Of a stretch of 64,000 nt of DNA, positions 48,578-57,756 are shown one piece after another (positions within the stretch are counted from its first letter, which is position 1; each line of letters starts with the position of its first letter). Source of the stretch: Lachnospiraceae bacterium (lineage in GTDB: Bacteria > Bacillota > Clostridia > Lachnospirales > Lachnospiraceae); the NCBI GenBank assembly GCA_024680055.1, contig JAILCP010000058.1:83740-147739 (forward strand), read 5' to 3'. A program made the translations under genes and the position numbers. The notes below the pieces were generated by a model, which was not told the DNA's origin, ran no database searches, and saw only the letters and a list, made by a program, of their open reading frames with translations.

Positions 48578-51419
48578 TTCAATAAAGAAATTTTTTGCAA
48601 AACTGGCAAAATCACGGCTGTTGACAATAAGTTTTGTTCTGGTGATGCTGGCTGTGATTATGTTGCAGAAAATTTTCTCACTGCAGATTATACAGGGAAA
48701 AAGCTATTTAAATGATTATACATTAAAAATTGAAAAGAGTAAGGATATTGTGGCAACCAGAGGCAGTATTCTTGATCGAAACGGAAAGGTGCTGGCTTAT
48801 AATGAGCTGGCTTATTCTGTTGTTATTGAAGATAACGGAAATTATAGCAATTCAGACGAACGTAATAAAGAAATCAACAAAACCATTGCAAAAACCATTA
48901 AAATCATGGAAGATTGCGGAGATAAACCGGACAATGATTTTAACATTGTATATAACAATAATGATTTTGAGTATACGGTGGATGGCACACAGAGACTTCG
49001 TTTTATAGCAGATATTTTTGGTTATCTTACCGTAGATGAGCTTGGAGTTAATAAGAAACTTGGCTTCAATGAAGCTACGGCAACTGCAAGACAGTTGATG
49101 GAATATATTATGTACAACAAGTACGAAATTGATAAGAAGTACAATGAAAAGTTGGCTTACGAGATTGCCATTGTTCGTTACGGTATGTCTTCCAACTATT
49201 ATCAGAAATATATTTCAACCACCATTGCTACCGATGTCAGTGATGAGACCGTGGCGGCCATCAATGAAAACAATACCGGATTGCAGGGGGTTTCCATTGA
49301 AGAGAATACACTTCGTAAATACGTGGATAGCCAGTGCTTTTGTCATATCACAGGTTATACCGGTAAAATTTCCGATTCGGAATATCAGGAACTTCATAAG
49401 AAGGATAAAAGTTATACATTAAATGACTATGTTGGTAAATCCGGAATCGAAGAAGTGATGGAATCCTACTTAAAAGGTAAAAAGGGAAGTGAAACCTTTT
49501 ATGTAGACAGTGTGGGAAAAGTGCTTGAAACCATTTCCCATAAAGATTCGAAAGCCGGAAACAATGTGTATTTATCCATTGATAAAGATTTACAGGAAGC
49601 TGTATATAAAATTCTGGAACAGAAAATTGCCGGTGTTTTATATGGAAGTATTCGAAATATTAAAGAGTATAGAGCGGGAAGTAACAGTACATCTTCGGAT
49701 GTAGTTGTTCCGATTTATGATGTTTACTATGCTCTTTTGGATAACAACGTTATTGATATTGACGAATTTACCAGTGAAGATGCCATGAGCAACGAAAAGG
49801 CGGTATATCAGGCGTTTAAGAGTAATTACAAAACCACTACAAAGAGCATTCAATCAGAGCTTAAGGGTAGTGGAACCAAATACAAAGATTTAGATAATCG
49901 AATGACAGATTATGTGGACTATATCTATGATATGTTAAAGAATAATAACATTATCATGACAGATGCCATTGACAAAGAGGATGCCACTTATCAGAAATGG
50001 ACCTCAGGAAAAATCAGCTTTAAGAAATATTTAAACTATTGTATTTCCAAGGCATGGATCGATCGAACCACATTGTCAGACGAAAAGGGTAAAATTAATA
50101 ATTACTCGGATTCCGATGAAATATATGCTGCCCTGGTGGATAAAATCATTGCCATGTTGCCGGCAGAAAAAGAGTTTCATAAATTGGTATACAAATATAT
50201 GATTTTGGACGATAAAATCTCCGGACATCAGATTTGTATGATTCTTTACGAACAGGATATTTTGGCAAAAAATGATAAGGATTACAGCAGTTTAAAGAAT
50301 AATTCCATGACTGCTTTTGAATTCTTAAGAAAGAAGATTAAGAACCTGGAAATTACACCGGCTCAGCTGGCCTTAGATCCATGTTCCGGTTCCACTGTGG
50401 TAATGAACCCAAAAACCGGAGAAATTCTGGCCTGCGTTTCCTATCCGGGATACGATAACAATAAGTTGGCCAATGTGGTGGATTCCGGTTATTACAATGA
50501 ACTTCTTGCAGACAATGCTACGCCGTTATATGATTTTGCGACTCAGCAGGAGACAGCACCGGGTTCTACCTTTAAACCATTGTCCTCCATTGCAGGTTTG
50601 ATGGAAGGTGTTATCAGTACCGGTGAAACCATTACGGATAAAGGTGTATTTGAAAAGGTAAGTAATAAGCCGCGATGCTGGATTTACAGTTCCAGTCATG
50701 CAACCCATGGAAGCATTAATGTTTCCGGTGCATTAAGAGATTCCTGTAACTACTTCTTCTATGAAGTGGGATATCGTCTTGCCACTATGAGCGGATCTTA
50801 CAACGATGAAAAGGGTATTACAGAACTTGAAAAATATGCGGATTTATTTGGTTTGACAGAAAAGACAGGAGTGGAGATCTCAGAAAGTAAACCGAGCTTT
50901 GCCACAGAGTTCCCTGTTATGGCTGCAATCGGACAGAGTAATAACAACTTTACCACCATCGGTCTTGGCAGATACGTATCCGCCATTGCCAATTCCGGAA
51001 GAGTATACGATTTGACGCTTCTTGATAAGGTGGAAACCACAGGTGGTAAGACCATAAAGAAGTATTCTCCGGATGTGAAAAATGACATTACCGAAGTGCC
51101 GAGTGCCTATTGGTCAGCAGTACATTCCGGTATGCGTATGGTTGTGGAAAATCTTGGAGCTTTCAATGATGTGAAAACTCCTGTTGCAGGTAAAACAGGT
51201 ACCGCTCAGCAGATTAAAACAAGACCGAGTCATGCCTTGTTTATTGGCTATGCGCCTTATAAAAAACCGAAGATTTCCATTGCAACCAGAATTCCGTTTG
51301 GATATTCATCCTCCAATGCAGCGGAGGTTGCAGCAGATGTAATTAAGTATTATTTTGAAGAAGAAGATGTTTTGAAAGGTAAGGCTTCCTCCTCTTCAAG
51401 TAGAAGAACATTAGATTAA
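48546..51419 (+). CDS. mrdA: Penicillin-binding protein 2 (class B) with a large internal insertion
   Basis: ATRGSILDRNGKVLAYN...; active site ETAPGSTFKPLSSIAGLMEG; SCNYFF; KTGTAQQ; 957 aa. Confidence 0.92.
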   Translation: MRRGVQVNLVNSIKKFFAKLAKSRLLTISFVLVMLAVIMLQKIFSLQIIQGKSYLNDYTLKIEKSKDIVATRGSILDRNGKVLAYNELAYSVVIEDNGNYSNSDERNKEINKTIAKTIKIMEDCGDKPDNDFNIVYNNNDFEYTVDGTQRLRFIADIFGYLTVDELGVNKKLGFNEATATARQLMEYIMYNKYEIDKKYNEKLAYEIAIVRYGMSSNYYQKYISTTIATDVSDETVAAINENNTGLQGVSIEENTLRKYVDSQCFCHITGYTGKISDSEYQELHKKDKSYTLNDYVGKSGIEEVMESYLKGKKGSETFYVDSVGKVLETISHKDSKAGNNVYLSIDKDLQEAVYKILEQKIAGVLYGSIRNIKEYRAGSNSTSSDVVVPIYDVYYALLDNNVIDIDEFTSEDAMSNEKAVYQAFKSNYKTTTKSIQSELKGSGTKYKDLDNRMTDYVDYIYDMLKNNNIIMTDAIDKEDATYQKWTSGKISFKKYLNYCISKAWIDRTTLSDEKGKINNYSDSDEIYAALVDKIIAMLPAEKEFHKLVYKYMILDDKISGHQICMILYEQDILAKNDKDYSSLKNNSMTAFEFLRKKIKNLEITPAQLALDPCSGSTVVMNPKTGEILACVSYPGYDNNKLANVVDSGYYNELLADNATPLYDFATQQETAPGSTFKPLSSIAGLMEGVISTGETITDKGVFEKVSNKPRCWIYSSSHATHGSINVSGALRDSCNYFFYEVGYRLATMSGSYNDEKGITELEKYADLFGLTEKTGVEISESKPSFATEFPVMAAIGQSNNNFTTIGLGRYVSAIANSGRVYDLTLLDKVETTGGKTIKKYSPDVKNDITEVPSAYWSAVHSGMRMVVENLGAFNDVKTPVAGKTGTAQQIKTRPSHALFIGYAPYKKPKISIATRIPFGYSSSNAAEVAADVIKYYFEEEDVLKGKASSSSSRRTLD

Positions 51420-51436
51420 GTTTAAAGGTATAAGAC

Positions 51437-52570
51437 ATGTTTTTAAAGTACAAGCTAAAAAATTACAAATTCAGACTAATACTTGAAGTAATGATACTGA
51501 ATATTTTCGGTATTATTGTAATCGGAAGTGCCGCAGGCACCGGTTACCAGATCAAACAGATTGTGGGAATGGTGCTTGGCCTTGTGGTTATGGGAATTAC
51601 ATCCCTGATAGATTACGAGTATTTTATGAAACTGGCCTGGCCGATTTACGGTTTTAACGTATTTATGCTGGCCTTAATCATGCTTCCTGTATTTGGTGAC
51701 GATGCAAAGGGTGCCCAAAGATGGATTGCCATTGGAGGCATTCGTTTCCAGCCATCTGAGTTGGCAAAGATTTTAATTATTTTATTCTTTGCGTTCTTCT
51801 TCTCCAAATACAGAGAACGAATCAATACATTAAAAATGATTTGTATCAGTTGTCTTTTGGCAGGAGTTCCGTTGGTTTTGATTTTAAAACAGCCGGACTT
51901 GTCCACAACCATTGTAACGGCAGTTATGTTCTCTGTTATGATGTTTGCCTGTGGCTTAAGCTGGAAGGTGGTCGGTGGAGTCATTGCCGTATTGGTTCCA
52001 TCGGTTATCATACTTTTGAATATTATTGTAACAAAGGGAAATACATTTTTAGCAAATCACCAGTATTTAAGAATTATGGCCTGGTTACGTCCTGAGGAAT
52101 TTCCGCAGCAGGCATTGCAACAGCAAAATGCCATCATTGCCATTGGATCCGGCCAGCTTTTCGGTAAGGGGTTGTTTAACTCCGATGTGGCATCATTAAA
52201 AAACGGTAACTTTATTTACGAGCCACATACGGATTGTATTTTTTCTGTTATTGGTGAGGAACTTGGATTTGTCGGTTGCGCCTTTGTGATTGGAATGCTT
52301 TTGATCATTACCCTGGAATGTGTCTGGATTGCCAAAAAGGCAAAGGATATGCAGGGAAGATTGATTGCAGTAGGTGTGGCAGGATTGATTGGTATGCAGG
52401 AATTCGTTCATATTTGTGTAAATACAGGTATGATGCCAAATACCGGTTTGACATTGCCATTTGTAAGTTATGGATTAACATCACTGGTTTCTTTATATAT
52501 TGGAATTGGTTTGGTATTAAACGTTGGTTTACAGCCACGTAAATATAATCGAGCGGAGGTAAAACTATGA
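51437..52570 (+). CDS. rodA: RodA/FtsW family SEDS glycosyltransferase
   Basis: GAQRWIAIGGIRFQPSELAKILIILFFA...LKQPDLSTTIV...FVSYGLTSLVSLYIGIGLVLNV. Confidence 0.94.
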   Translation: MFLKYKLKNYKFRLILEVMILNIFGIIVIGSAAGTGYQIKQIVGMVLGLVVMGITSLIDYEYFMKLAWPIYGFNVFMLALIMLPVFGDDAKGAQRWIAIGGIRFQPSELAKILIILFFAFFFSKYRERINTLKMICISCLLAGVPLVLILKQPDLSTTIVTAVMFSVMMFACGLSWKVVGGVIAVLVPSVIILLNIIVTKGNTFLANHQYLRIMAWLRPEEFPQQALQQQNAIIAIGSGQLFGKGLFNSDVASLKNGNFIYEPHTDCIFSVIGEELGFVGCAFVIGMLLIITLECVWIAKKAKDMQGRLIAVGVAGLIGMQEFVHICVNTGMMPNTGLTLPFVSYGLTSLVSLYIGIGLVLNVGLQPRKYNRAEVKL

Positions 52571-52962
52571 ATATAGGTTTGATCGCACATGATTCTAAAA
52601 AGAAGCTGATGCAGAATTTTTGCATTGCTTACAGAAACATTTTAAGCAAAAATAGTCTTTTTGCCACCGGAACCACAGGCAGACTGGTGGAAGAAGTGAC
52701 CAATCTAAATGTACACAAGTATCTGGCCGGCCATCTTGGCGGTGATCAGCAGCTTGGTGCGCAAATTGAGCATAATCAAATGGATTTGGTGATTTTTTTA
52801 CGAGATCCTTTAACTCAAAAAACCCATGAACCGGATGTTAACAGCATTGTAAGATTATGCGATATGCATAATATTCCATTGGCTACCAATCTGGCTTCTG
52901 CAGAGTTATTGATTAAATCCTTAGACAGAGGAGACATGGAGTGGCGTGAAATGTATAAATAA
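52567..52962 (+). CDS. mgsA: Methylglyoxal synthase
   Basis: IGLIAHDSKKKLMQNFC...ATGTTGRLVEE...GHLGGDQQLGAQI...LVIFLRDPLTQKTHEPDVNSIVRLCDMHNIPLATNLASAE. Confidence 0.96.
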   Translation: MNIGLIAHDSKKKLMQNFCIAYRNILSKNSLFATGTTGRLVEEVTNLNVHKYLAGHLGGDQQLGAQIEHNQMDLVIFLRDPLTQKTHEPDVNSIVRLCDMHNIPLATNLASAELLIKSLDRGDMEWREMYK

Positions 52963-53932
52963 AAAGGGAATCTGCCTTTTCATGGCAGGTTCTTTATTAT
53001 GCAGTTCTTTCATGGGCTGCGGTAAAAAACAGGAATTAAAGAATAAATTTGATCCATACAGCGAAAGTGCAGTCGAGGATAGTGAAGAGAAAAAATCGGA
53101 TATTACCATGGATTACATCGGTGAGAACGTTGCTATTTTACCTACCGGGGATGTTTTATCGGAAAATGTCACCAACGAAAATGTAAAAAGTGCAGCGGCC
53201 TTTGATGTGAAGGATGGAAAGACACTGTACGCATACAATGCAACAATGAAGGCATATCCGGCCAGTATGACAAAGATTCTCACAGCCTATATTGTGCTTA
53301 AGAATTGTAAGTTGACAGATAAGGTTCAGGTCAGTGAAAATGCAGTGGTTTTACCACCGGGAGCGGTTTCTATGGGCCTTAAGAAGGGGGATATCATTTC
53401 CGTAAAAGGGTTACTTTACGGTTTAATGTTTGAAAGCGCCAATGATGCAGCATTGGCACTGGCAGAACACGTCAGTGGATCAGTGGAAGATTTTGCCAAG
53501 CTAATGAATAAGGAAGCTTATGCCATAGGCGCTACCGATTCTAATTTTGTAACTCCAAACGGTATTCATGATGAAAATCATTACACCACAGCCTACGATA
53601 TGTATTTGATTCTCAACAAGGCCATTGGTCAGGAGAAATTTTTAAAACTTATCGGAAAGAAACAGGCCAGTGTAAAAATTACAAACGAGCAGGGAGTGGA
53701 AAGTGTGGTAACCATAAAGAATTCCAATCCTTACTTTAATAAAAAGGTGGAAACACCTACGGGATATACGGTACTTGGAGGTAAAAGCGGAATCACCAAC
53801 GCAGCCGGAAATTGTTATATTTTACTTGCGAAAAATCCAAAGGGACACACTGTAATCTATGTTGCCATGGGAGCTGCATCCGGTGAGACTTTGTATTCTT
53901 TTCTGGATCAGTTGATGACGGCAACTCAATAA
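52946..53932 (+). CDS. D-alanyl-D-alanine carboxypeptidase (possible lipoprotein)
   Basis: YPASMTKILTAY (SxxK), FESANDAA (SxN), GGKSGIT (KSG); N-terminal LLCSSFMGC resembles a lipobox. Confidence 0.9.
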   Translation: MKCINKKGICLFMAGSLLCSSFMGCGKKQELKNKFDPYSESAVEDSEEKKSDITMDYIGENVAILPTGDVLSENVTNENVKSAAAFDVKDGKTLYAYNATMKAYPASMTKILTAYIVLKNCKLTDKVQVSENAVVLPPGAVSMGLKKGDIISVKGLLYGLMFESANDAALALAEHVSGSVEDFAKLMNKEAYAIGATDSNFVTPNGIHDENHYTTAYDMYLILNKAIGQEKFLKLIGKKQASVKITNEQGVESVVTIKNSNPYFNKKVETPTGYTVLGGKSGITNAAGNCYILLAKNPKGHTVIYVAMGAASGETLYSFLDQLMTATQ

Positions 53933-54082
53933 AATTATTGGTTGATTTTTCTGTTTTTATGGTTGTATTATTTGGGATAATACAATATAATAAAAATATA
54001 AATAATAGTTGTTTATCAAAAAGAACTGATAATGAAATGTTTCAGACAATTTTGATCCGCAACAGAGCAGGAGGAGAAAGCC

Positions 54083-54505
54083 ATGATTCAAATTATTTCC
54101 GGGGAAAAAGGCAAAGGTAAGACCAAATATCTTTTAGACAGAGTCAACGAGGCAGTAAAGAACGTTGACGGAAACATTGTATTTCTTGATAAGAATACAA
54201 AGCATATGTACGATTTAAGCAATAAGGTTCGTTTGATTAACGTTCCTGAGTTACCTGTAGACGATGCCAGTGAATTTACCGGTTTTTTATGCGGTATCCT
54301 TTCACAGGACAATGATTTGCAAGAGGTTTATTTGGATAGTTTCTTAACCATTGCACATATTGAAAACGATGAGCAGTTTAGTAGGGTGATTAAGAAATTG
54401 AATGTGCTGGGAGATAAGTTTAATATTAAGTTTACATTAAGTGTCTCCAGAAATGAAAAAGATCTTCCTGAATGTGCGAAACAATACGTGGACATTTCGC
54501 TATAA
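54083..54505 (+). CDS. Small P-loop protein of unknown function
   Basis: MIQIISGEKGKGKTKYLLDRVNEAV Walker A; possible Walker B LQEVYLDSFL; 140 aa. Confidence 0.75.
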   Translation: MIQIISGEKGKGKTKYLLDRVNEAVKNVDGNIVFLDKNTKHMYDLSNKVRLINVPELPVDDASEFTGFLCGILSQDNDLQEVYLDSFLTIAHIENDEQFSRVIKKLNVLGDKFNIKFTLSVSRNEKDLPECAKQYVDISL

Positions 54506-54661
54506 TTTTTAAAATGATTTATATAGGGCCGACCGTTGCGATATGTACCTAGAATCTTGGACACATATTTATGAACTGGGCTGAACACATGGATGCTATC
54601 CTGTATTGTGATATGCCCCCGTCAAGTAGACAGGTTAAATATCTAAATGGAATGTTTAGTT

Positions 54662-54696
54662 AATGACCATACTTTATATGAAGTATGGTCATTTTT
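54662..54696 (+). terminator. Hairpin terminator inside the IS-like element
   Basis: AATGACCATACTT-TATATG-AAGTATGGTCATT-TTT. Confidence 0.65.
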
Positions 54697-54804
54697 CTAT
54701 GCACACCATTTTTCTTTATATTTTTTTATTCGTTTGTTTTCAGGAATCGGATATTCCATTGGTACTATGGCAGATAAAGCTTCCATTCTTACCTCTTTGA
54801 ACAT
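54697..54804 (-). CDS. 35-aa mini-ORF in the IS-like element
   Basis: Reverse strand MFKEVRMEALSAIVPMEYPIPENKRIKKYKEKWCA*; AGGAGG lies 6 nt before the ATG. Confidence 0.4.
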   Translation of the reverse strand: MFKEVRMEALSAIVPMEYPIPENKRIKKYKEKWCA

Positions 54805-54885
54805 AAAAAACCTCCTTAAGTAGATTTGGTTATTTACCTTGTCTACTTAAGGAGGATCATATCAGATAGGTGGCAACCTTTTATG

Positions 54886-55344
54886 CTAGGAGTATTTTTC
54901 CTGCGTATTGTTTCTTAAAATAGAAAATAGAGTTCCCAGAGTCAGTGAAATAATAACAATGAAAAAGGCAATAAACATCCAGAATGGTGGACTGATATCT
55001 TCTAATATACTGACCACATTCAGGGATATTGTTGTTAGGATGGCTTGGGTGTAGAACCATAATTTCAAATGATGGAAAACGGTTTCAGAAGATTGTGCTT
55101 TCAAACTGGAAAGGCCATATCGAATTAATGAAACTGCTATCATGAGAGACGGTATTCCGTTGAAAACACAAAGGGTTAAAGTGAGGGTCTGATATTTCAA
55201 ATTTGGCTCTGCCTGATAGATGTCACGAAGTGTGATATAAGTGATTGCAATGACACCTACGATGGCAAGCATGGAGAGGAAACTAAGTAGAACCAGAATC
55301 TTGGGTGAGGAAAAGAAGTTCTGTTTGTTTGGTTTCGTATTCAT
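54886..55344 (-). CDS. Uncharacterised small membrane protein
   Basis: About four hydrophobic helices, good ribosome-binding site AAAGGAGG before the ATG, no recognised family. Confidence 0.6.
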   Translation of the reverse strand: MNTKPNKQNFFSSPKILVLLSFLSMLAIVGVIAITYITLRDIYQAEPNLKYQTLTLTLCVFNGIPSLMIAVSLIRYGLSSLKAQSSETVFHHLKLWFYTQAILTTISLNVVSILEDISPPFWMFIAFFIVIISLTLGTLFSILRNNTQEKYS

Positions 55345-55570
55345 AGGATACCTCCTTTAAATAATTTAAATGATAAAAGAATGATAATTTTTTGATATGT
55401 TTATTATACACCTTTTGGTTGATTTAACAAGGAGTAGAAAGAATATTTATGAAAAATTAATGAATTTAGTATTAAATTAATGTGGAGGAGAGGATTAATA
55501 TGTTTGTTTCAAATGATTTGTAAAAAAGAGGCATGGCAAATGTACCGAGCTCCAACCGTTAGATTTTTTG

Positions 55571-55589
55571 GTCTAACTTTTGGGGGTCA
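55571..55589. mobile_element. Solo terminal inverted repeat of an IS3-like (IS150-type) element
   Basis: GTCTAACTTTTGGGGGTCA resembles IS ends of the TGACCCCCAAAAGTTAGAC type (from memory). Confidence 0.4.
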
Positions 55590-55656
55590 CCTCATTGGTT
55601 GGTCCTTTTTTATTGCAGTCAGAAGTGGTATAATGGGAAAGATAAAGGAGACAGGT

Positions 55657-57006
55657 ATGAGTAATGTAGTAAAATTTAAAAAACCATTTCAGTCAAAGAT
55701 TGGGGGAATTATATTCGCCCTTATTTTTGTGTATTTGGTTGTTTTAATAATTGCATTTGTCAGTAAAAAGAAGGTTGCCACCTATGAAGTGGTAAAAGGT
55801 GACTTATCCTCTTACTATTCGGAACATGTGCTGGCACTTCGCAGTGAGGAAATGGTAAAAGCGTCAAGCAGTGGCTACATCACCTATTTTGCCAAAGAAA
55901 GTACTAAGACCAGTGCGAAAAGCCTTGTGTATGCCCTGGACCAGTCCGGTGACTTAAAAAGCGATATAAAAGAGGCCACTGAAGATGGAAAGAACGATGT
56001 TTTCAGCCAGGATCAAAAACAGGAACTTTTATCCACCATGGATGATTATTCATATAATTATTCCGATAACAGTTTCTATAACACCTATGATTTTCAGGAT
56101 AATGTCAATGTAAGACTGATCGAATATCTTTCCGGCGGAACCAATGGAAGTGCGTCCAAATTTGTAAAAGGAATGTCTGCTTATTTTTCCTATACGGCAG
56201 GTTATGTTTTGTATGAGAAGGACGGCATGGAAAATGTAACAATTGATAATTTTACCATGGATGATGTGATTGGAAGCAACTATAAGAAGACCAATTTAAA
56301 GCAGCAAACCAAGGTGACTACCGGGGACGAAGTTTATAAATTGGTGACTTCCGAAGACTGGTATCTTGTATGCGAAGCCAATGAAAAACTGTTGGAAGAC
56401 CTTGGAAAATCCACATATGTGGATGTTACCTTCCAAAGTGACAATAAGACGTTGGAAGTTCCGTTTGAGATTGTGAGACGTGGTAATAAGTCGTTTATGA
56501 TCATGAAAATCGGAAAAGGCGTGGTTCGCTACGCCAAGCAACGTTATCTGGATGTGGACATTACAGTCAATACCACAAAGGGATTTAAGATTCCAACGTC
56601 TTCTATCAGTAAAGAATCCTTTGTGAAGATTCCAAAGGAATATTTGACACAAAGCGGTAACAGTAAAGGATTTTTGAAGATAGGAAAAGATGGCAAGGTA
56701 GAATTTGAATCCGTTGCCAGATACAAAAGTGATAAAAAATATTATTATATACATGATAAAGATTTGCAGGTAGGTGATTCCATTCAAATGCCGGGACAGT
56801 CAACGTCCTATACACTGAAGGAAACTGCAAAACTTGATTGCGTATACTGCGTGAACAAAGGTTACGCAGTATTGAAGCTGATTAATATAATTAATAAAAA
56901 TGAGGACTATGCAATCGTGGAAACCGATACTTCTTACGGTGTGAATGATTACGATCATATTGTCCTTGACAGTACTCTTATAAAAGAAGGGGAAATGATA
57001 TATTAG
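55657..57006 (+). CDS. HlyD-like membrane protein
   Basis: MSNVVKFKKPFQSKIGGIIFALIFVYLVVLIIAFVSKKKVATYEVVKGDLSSYYSEHVLALRSEEMVKASSSGYITYFAKE; start 55657 follows AAAGGAG, the listed ORF start at 55480 looks too early. Confidence 0.7.
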   Translation: MSNVVKFKKPFQSKIGGIIFALIFVYLVVLIIAFVSKKKVATYEVVKGDLSSYYSEHVLALRSEEMVKASSSGYITYFAKESTKTSAKSLVYALDQSGDLKSDIKEATEDGKNDVFSQDQKQELLSTMDDYSYNYSDNSFYNTYDFQDNVNVRLIEYLSGGTNGSASKFVKGMSAYFSYTAGYVLYEKDGMENVTIDNFTMDDVIGSNYKKTNLKQQTKVTTGDEVYKLVTSEDWYLVCEANEKLLEDLGKSTYVDVTFQSDNKTLEVPFEIVRRGNKSFMIMKIGKGVVRYAKQRYLDVDITVNTTKGFKIPTSSISKESFVKIPKEYLTQSGNSKGFLKIGKDGKVEFESVARYKSDKKYYYIHDKDLQVGDSIQMPGQSTSYTLKETAKLDCVYCVNKGYAVLKLINIINKNEDYAIVETDTSYGVNDYDHIVLDSTLIKEGEMIY

Positions 57007-57022
57007 TATGGAGGCAAACGAA

Positions 57023-57727
57023 ATGTCAGAAGTTATTGAAGGATTGAATAAAGTAAAGGACTCCATTAAGGAAGCTGCAAAAGAAGCAGGCCGTGACGAA
57101 AAGGAGATTACCCTTGTAGCAGTTAGCAAGACGAAACCGGTGGAGATGATTGAAGAAGCGTACCGGGTAGGTATTCGGGATTTTGGAGAGAATAAGGTTC
57201 AGGAACTATGCGATAAAATGGAACAATTGCCAAAGGATATTCGCTGGCATATGATTGGCCATTTACAGCGTAATAAGGTAAAATACATTATCGGTAAGGT
57301 AACATTAATTCATTCTGTGGATTCTTATCGTCTTGCAGAAGAGATTAGTAAGCAGGCAGTTAAAAATCAATGCGAGCAGGACATTCTTGTGGAAATCAAC
57401 ATGGGTCGTGAAACCACCAAATTCGGCCTTATGGAAGAAGATGCAGTGGAGGAAATCAGAAAAATGGCAGCCCTTCCGGGACTGCATATCAAGGGATTAA
57501 TGACCAGTGCACCATATGTAGTTGAATCCGATGAAAATATGGAAATTTTCCACAAAATGAAGCGTTTAGCAGTTGACATACAGGATAAAAACATTGATAA
57601 TGTACGTATGGATATTTTGTCCATGGGTATGTCTCAAGATTATGAGGCAGCAATTAAACAAGGCTCAACCATGGTTCGGGTAGGAAGTAAGATTTTTGGT
57701 CAAAGATACTACAACGAGCAAGCCTAA
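57023..57727 (+). CDS. YggS-family PLP homeostasis protein
   Basis: TLVAVSKTKPVEMIEEAYRVGIRDFGENKVQEL...WHMIGHLQRNKVKYI...LSMGMSQDYEAAIKQGSTMVRVGSKIFG; start 57023 follows GGAGG. Confidence 0.95.
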   Translation: MSEVIEGLNKVKDSIKEAAKEAGRDEKEITLVAVSKTKPVEMIEEAYRVGIRDFGENKVQELCDKMEQLPKDIRWHMIGHLQRNKVKYIIGKVTLIHSVDSYRLAEEISKQAVKNQCEQDILVEINMGRETTKFGLMEEDAVEEIRKMAALPGLHIKGLMTSAPYVVESDENMEIFHKMKRLAVDIQDKNIDNVRMDILSMGMSQDYEAAIKQGSTMVRVGSKIFGQRYYNEQA

Positions 57728-57756
57728 ATAGAATATTTGTTAGGAGAGATTAATAT

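Larger units (their letters stand above)
54609..54864. mobile_element. IS3-family-like deletion derivative/MITE-like element
   Basis: Imperfect terminal inverted repeats TGATATG-CCCCCGTCAAGTAGACAGGTTAAATA and TGATATGATCCTCCTTAAGTAGACAAGGTAAATA; contains only a 35-codon ORF. Confidence 0.6.
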
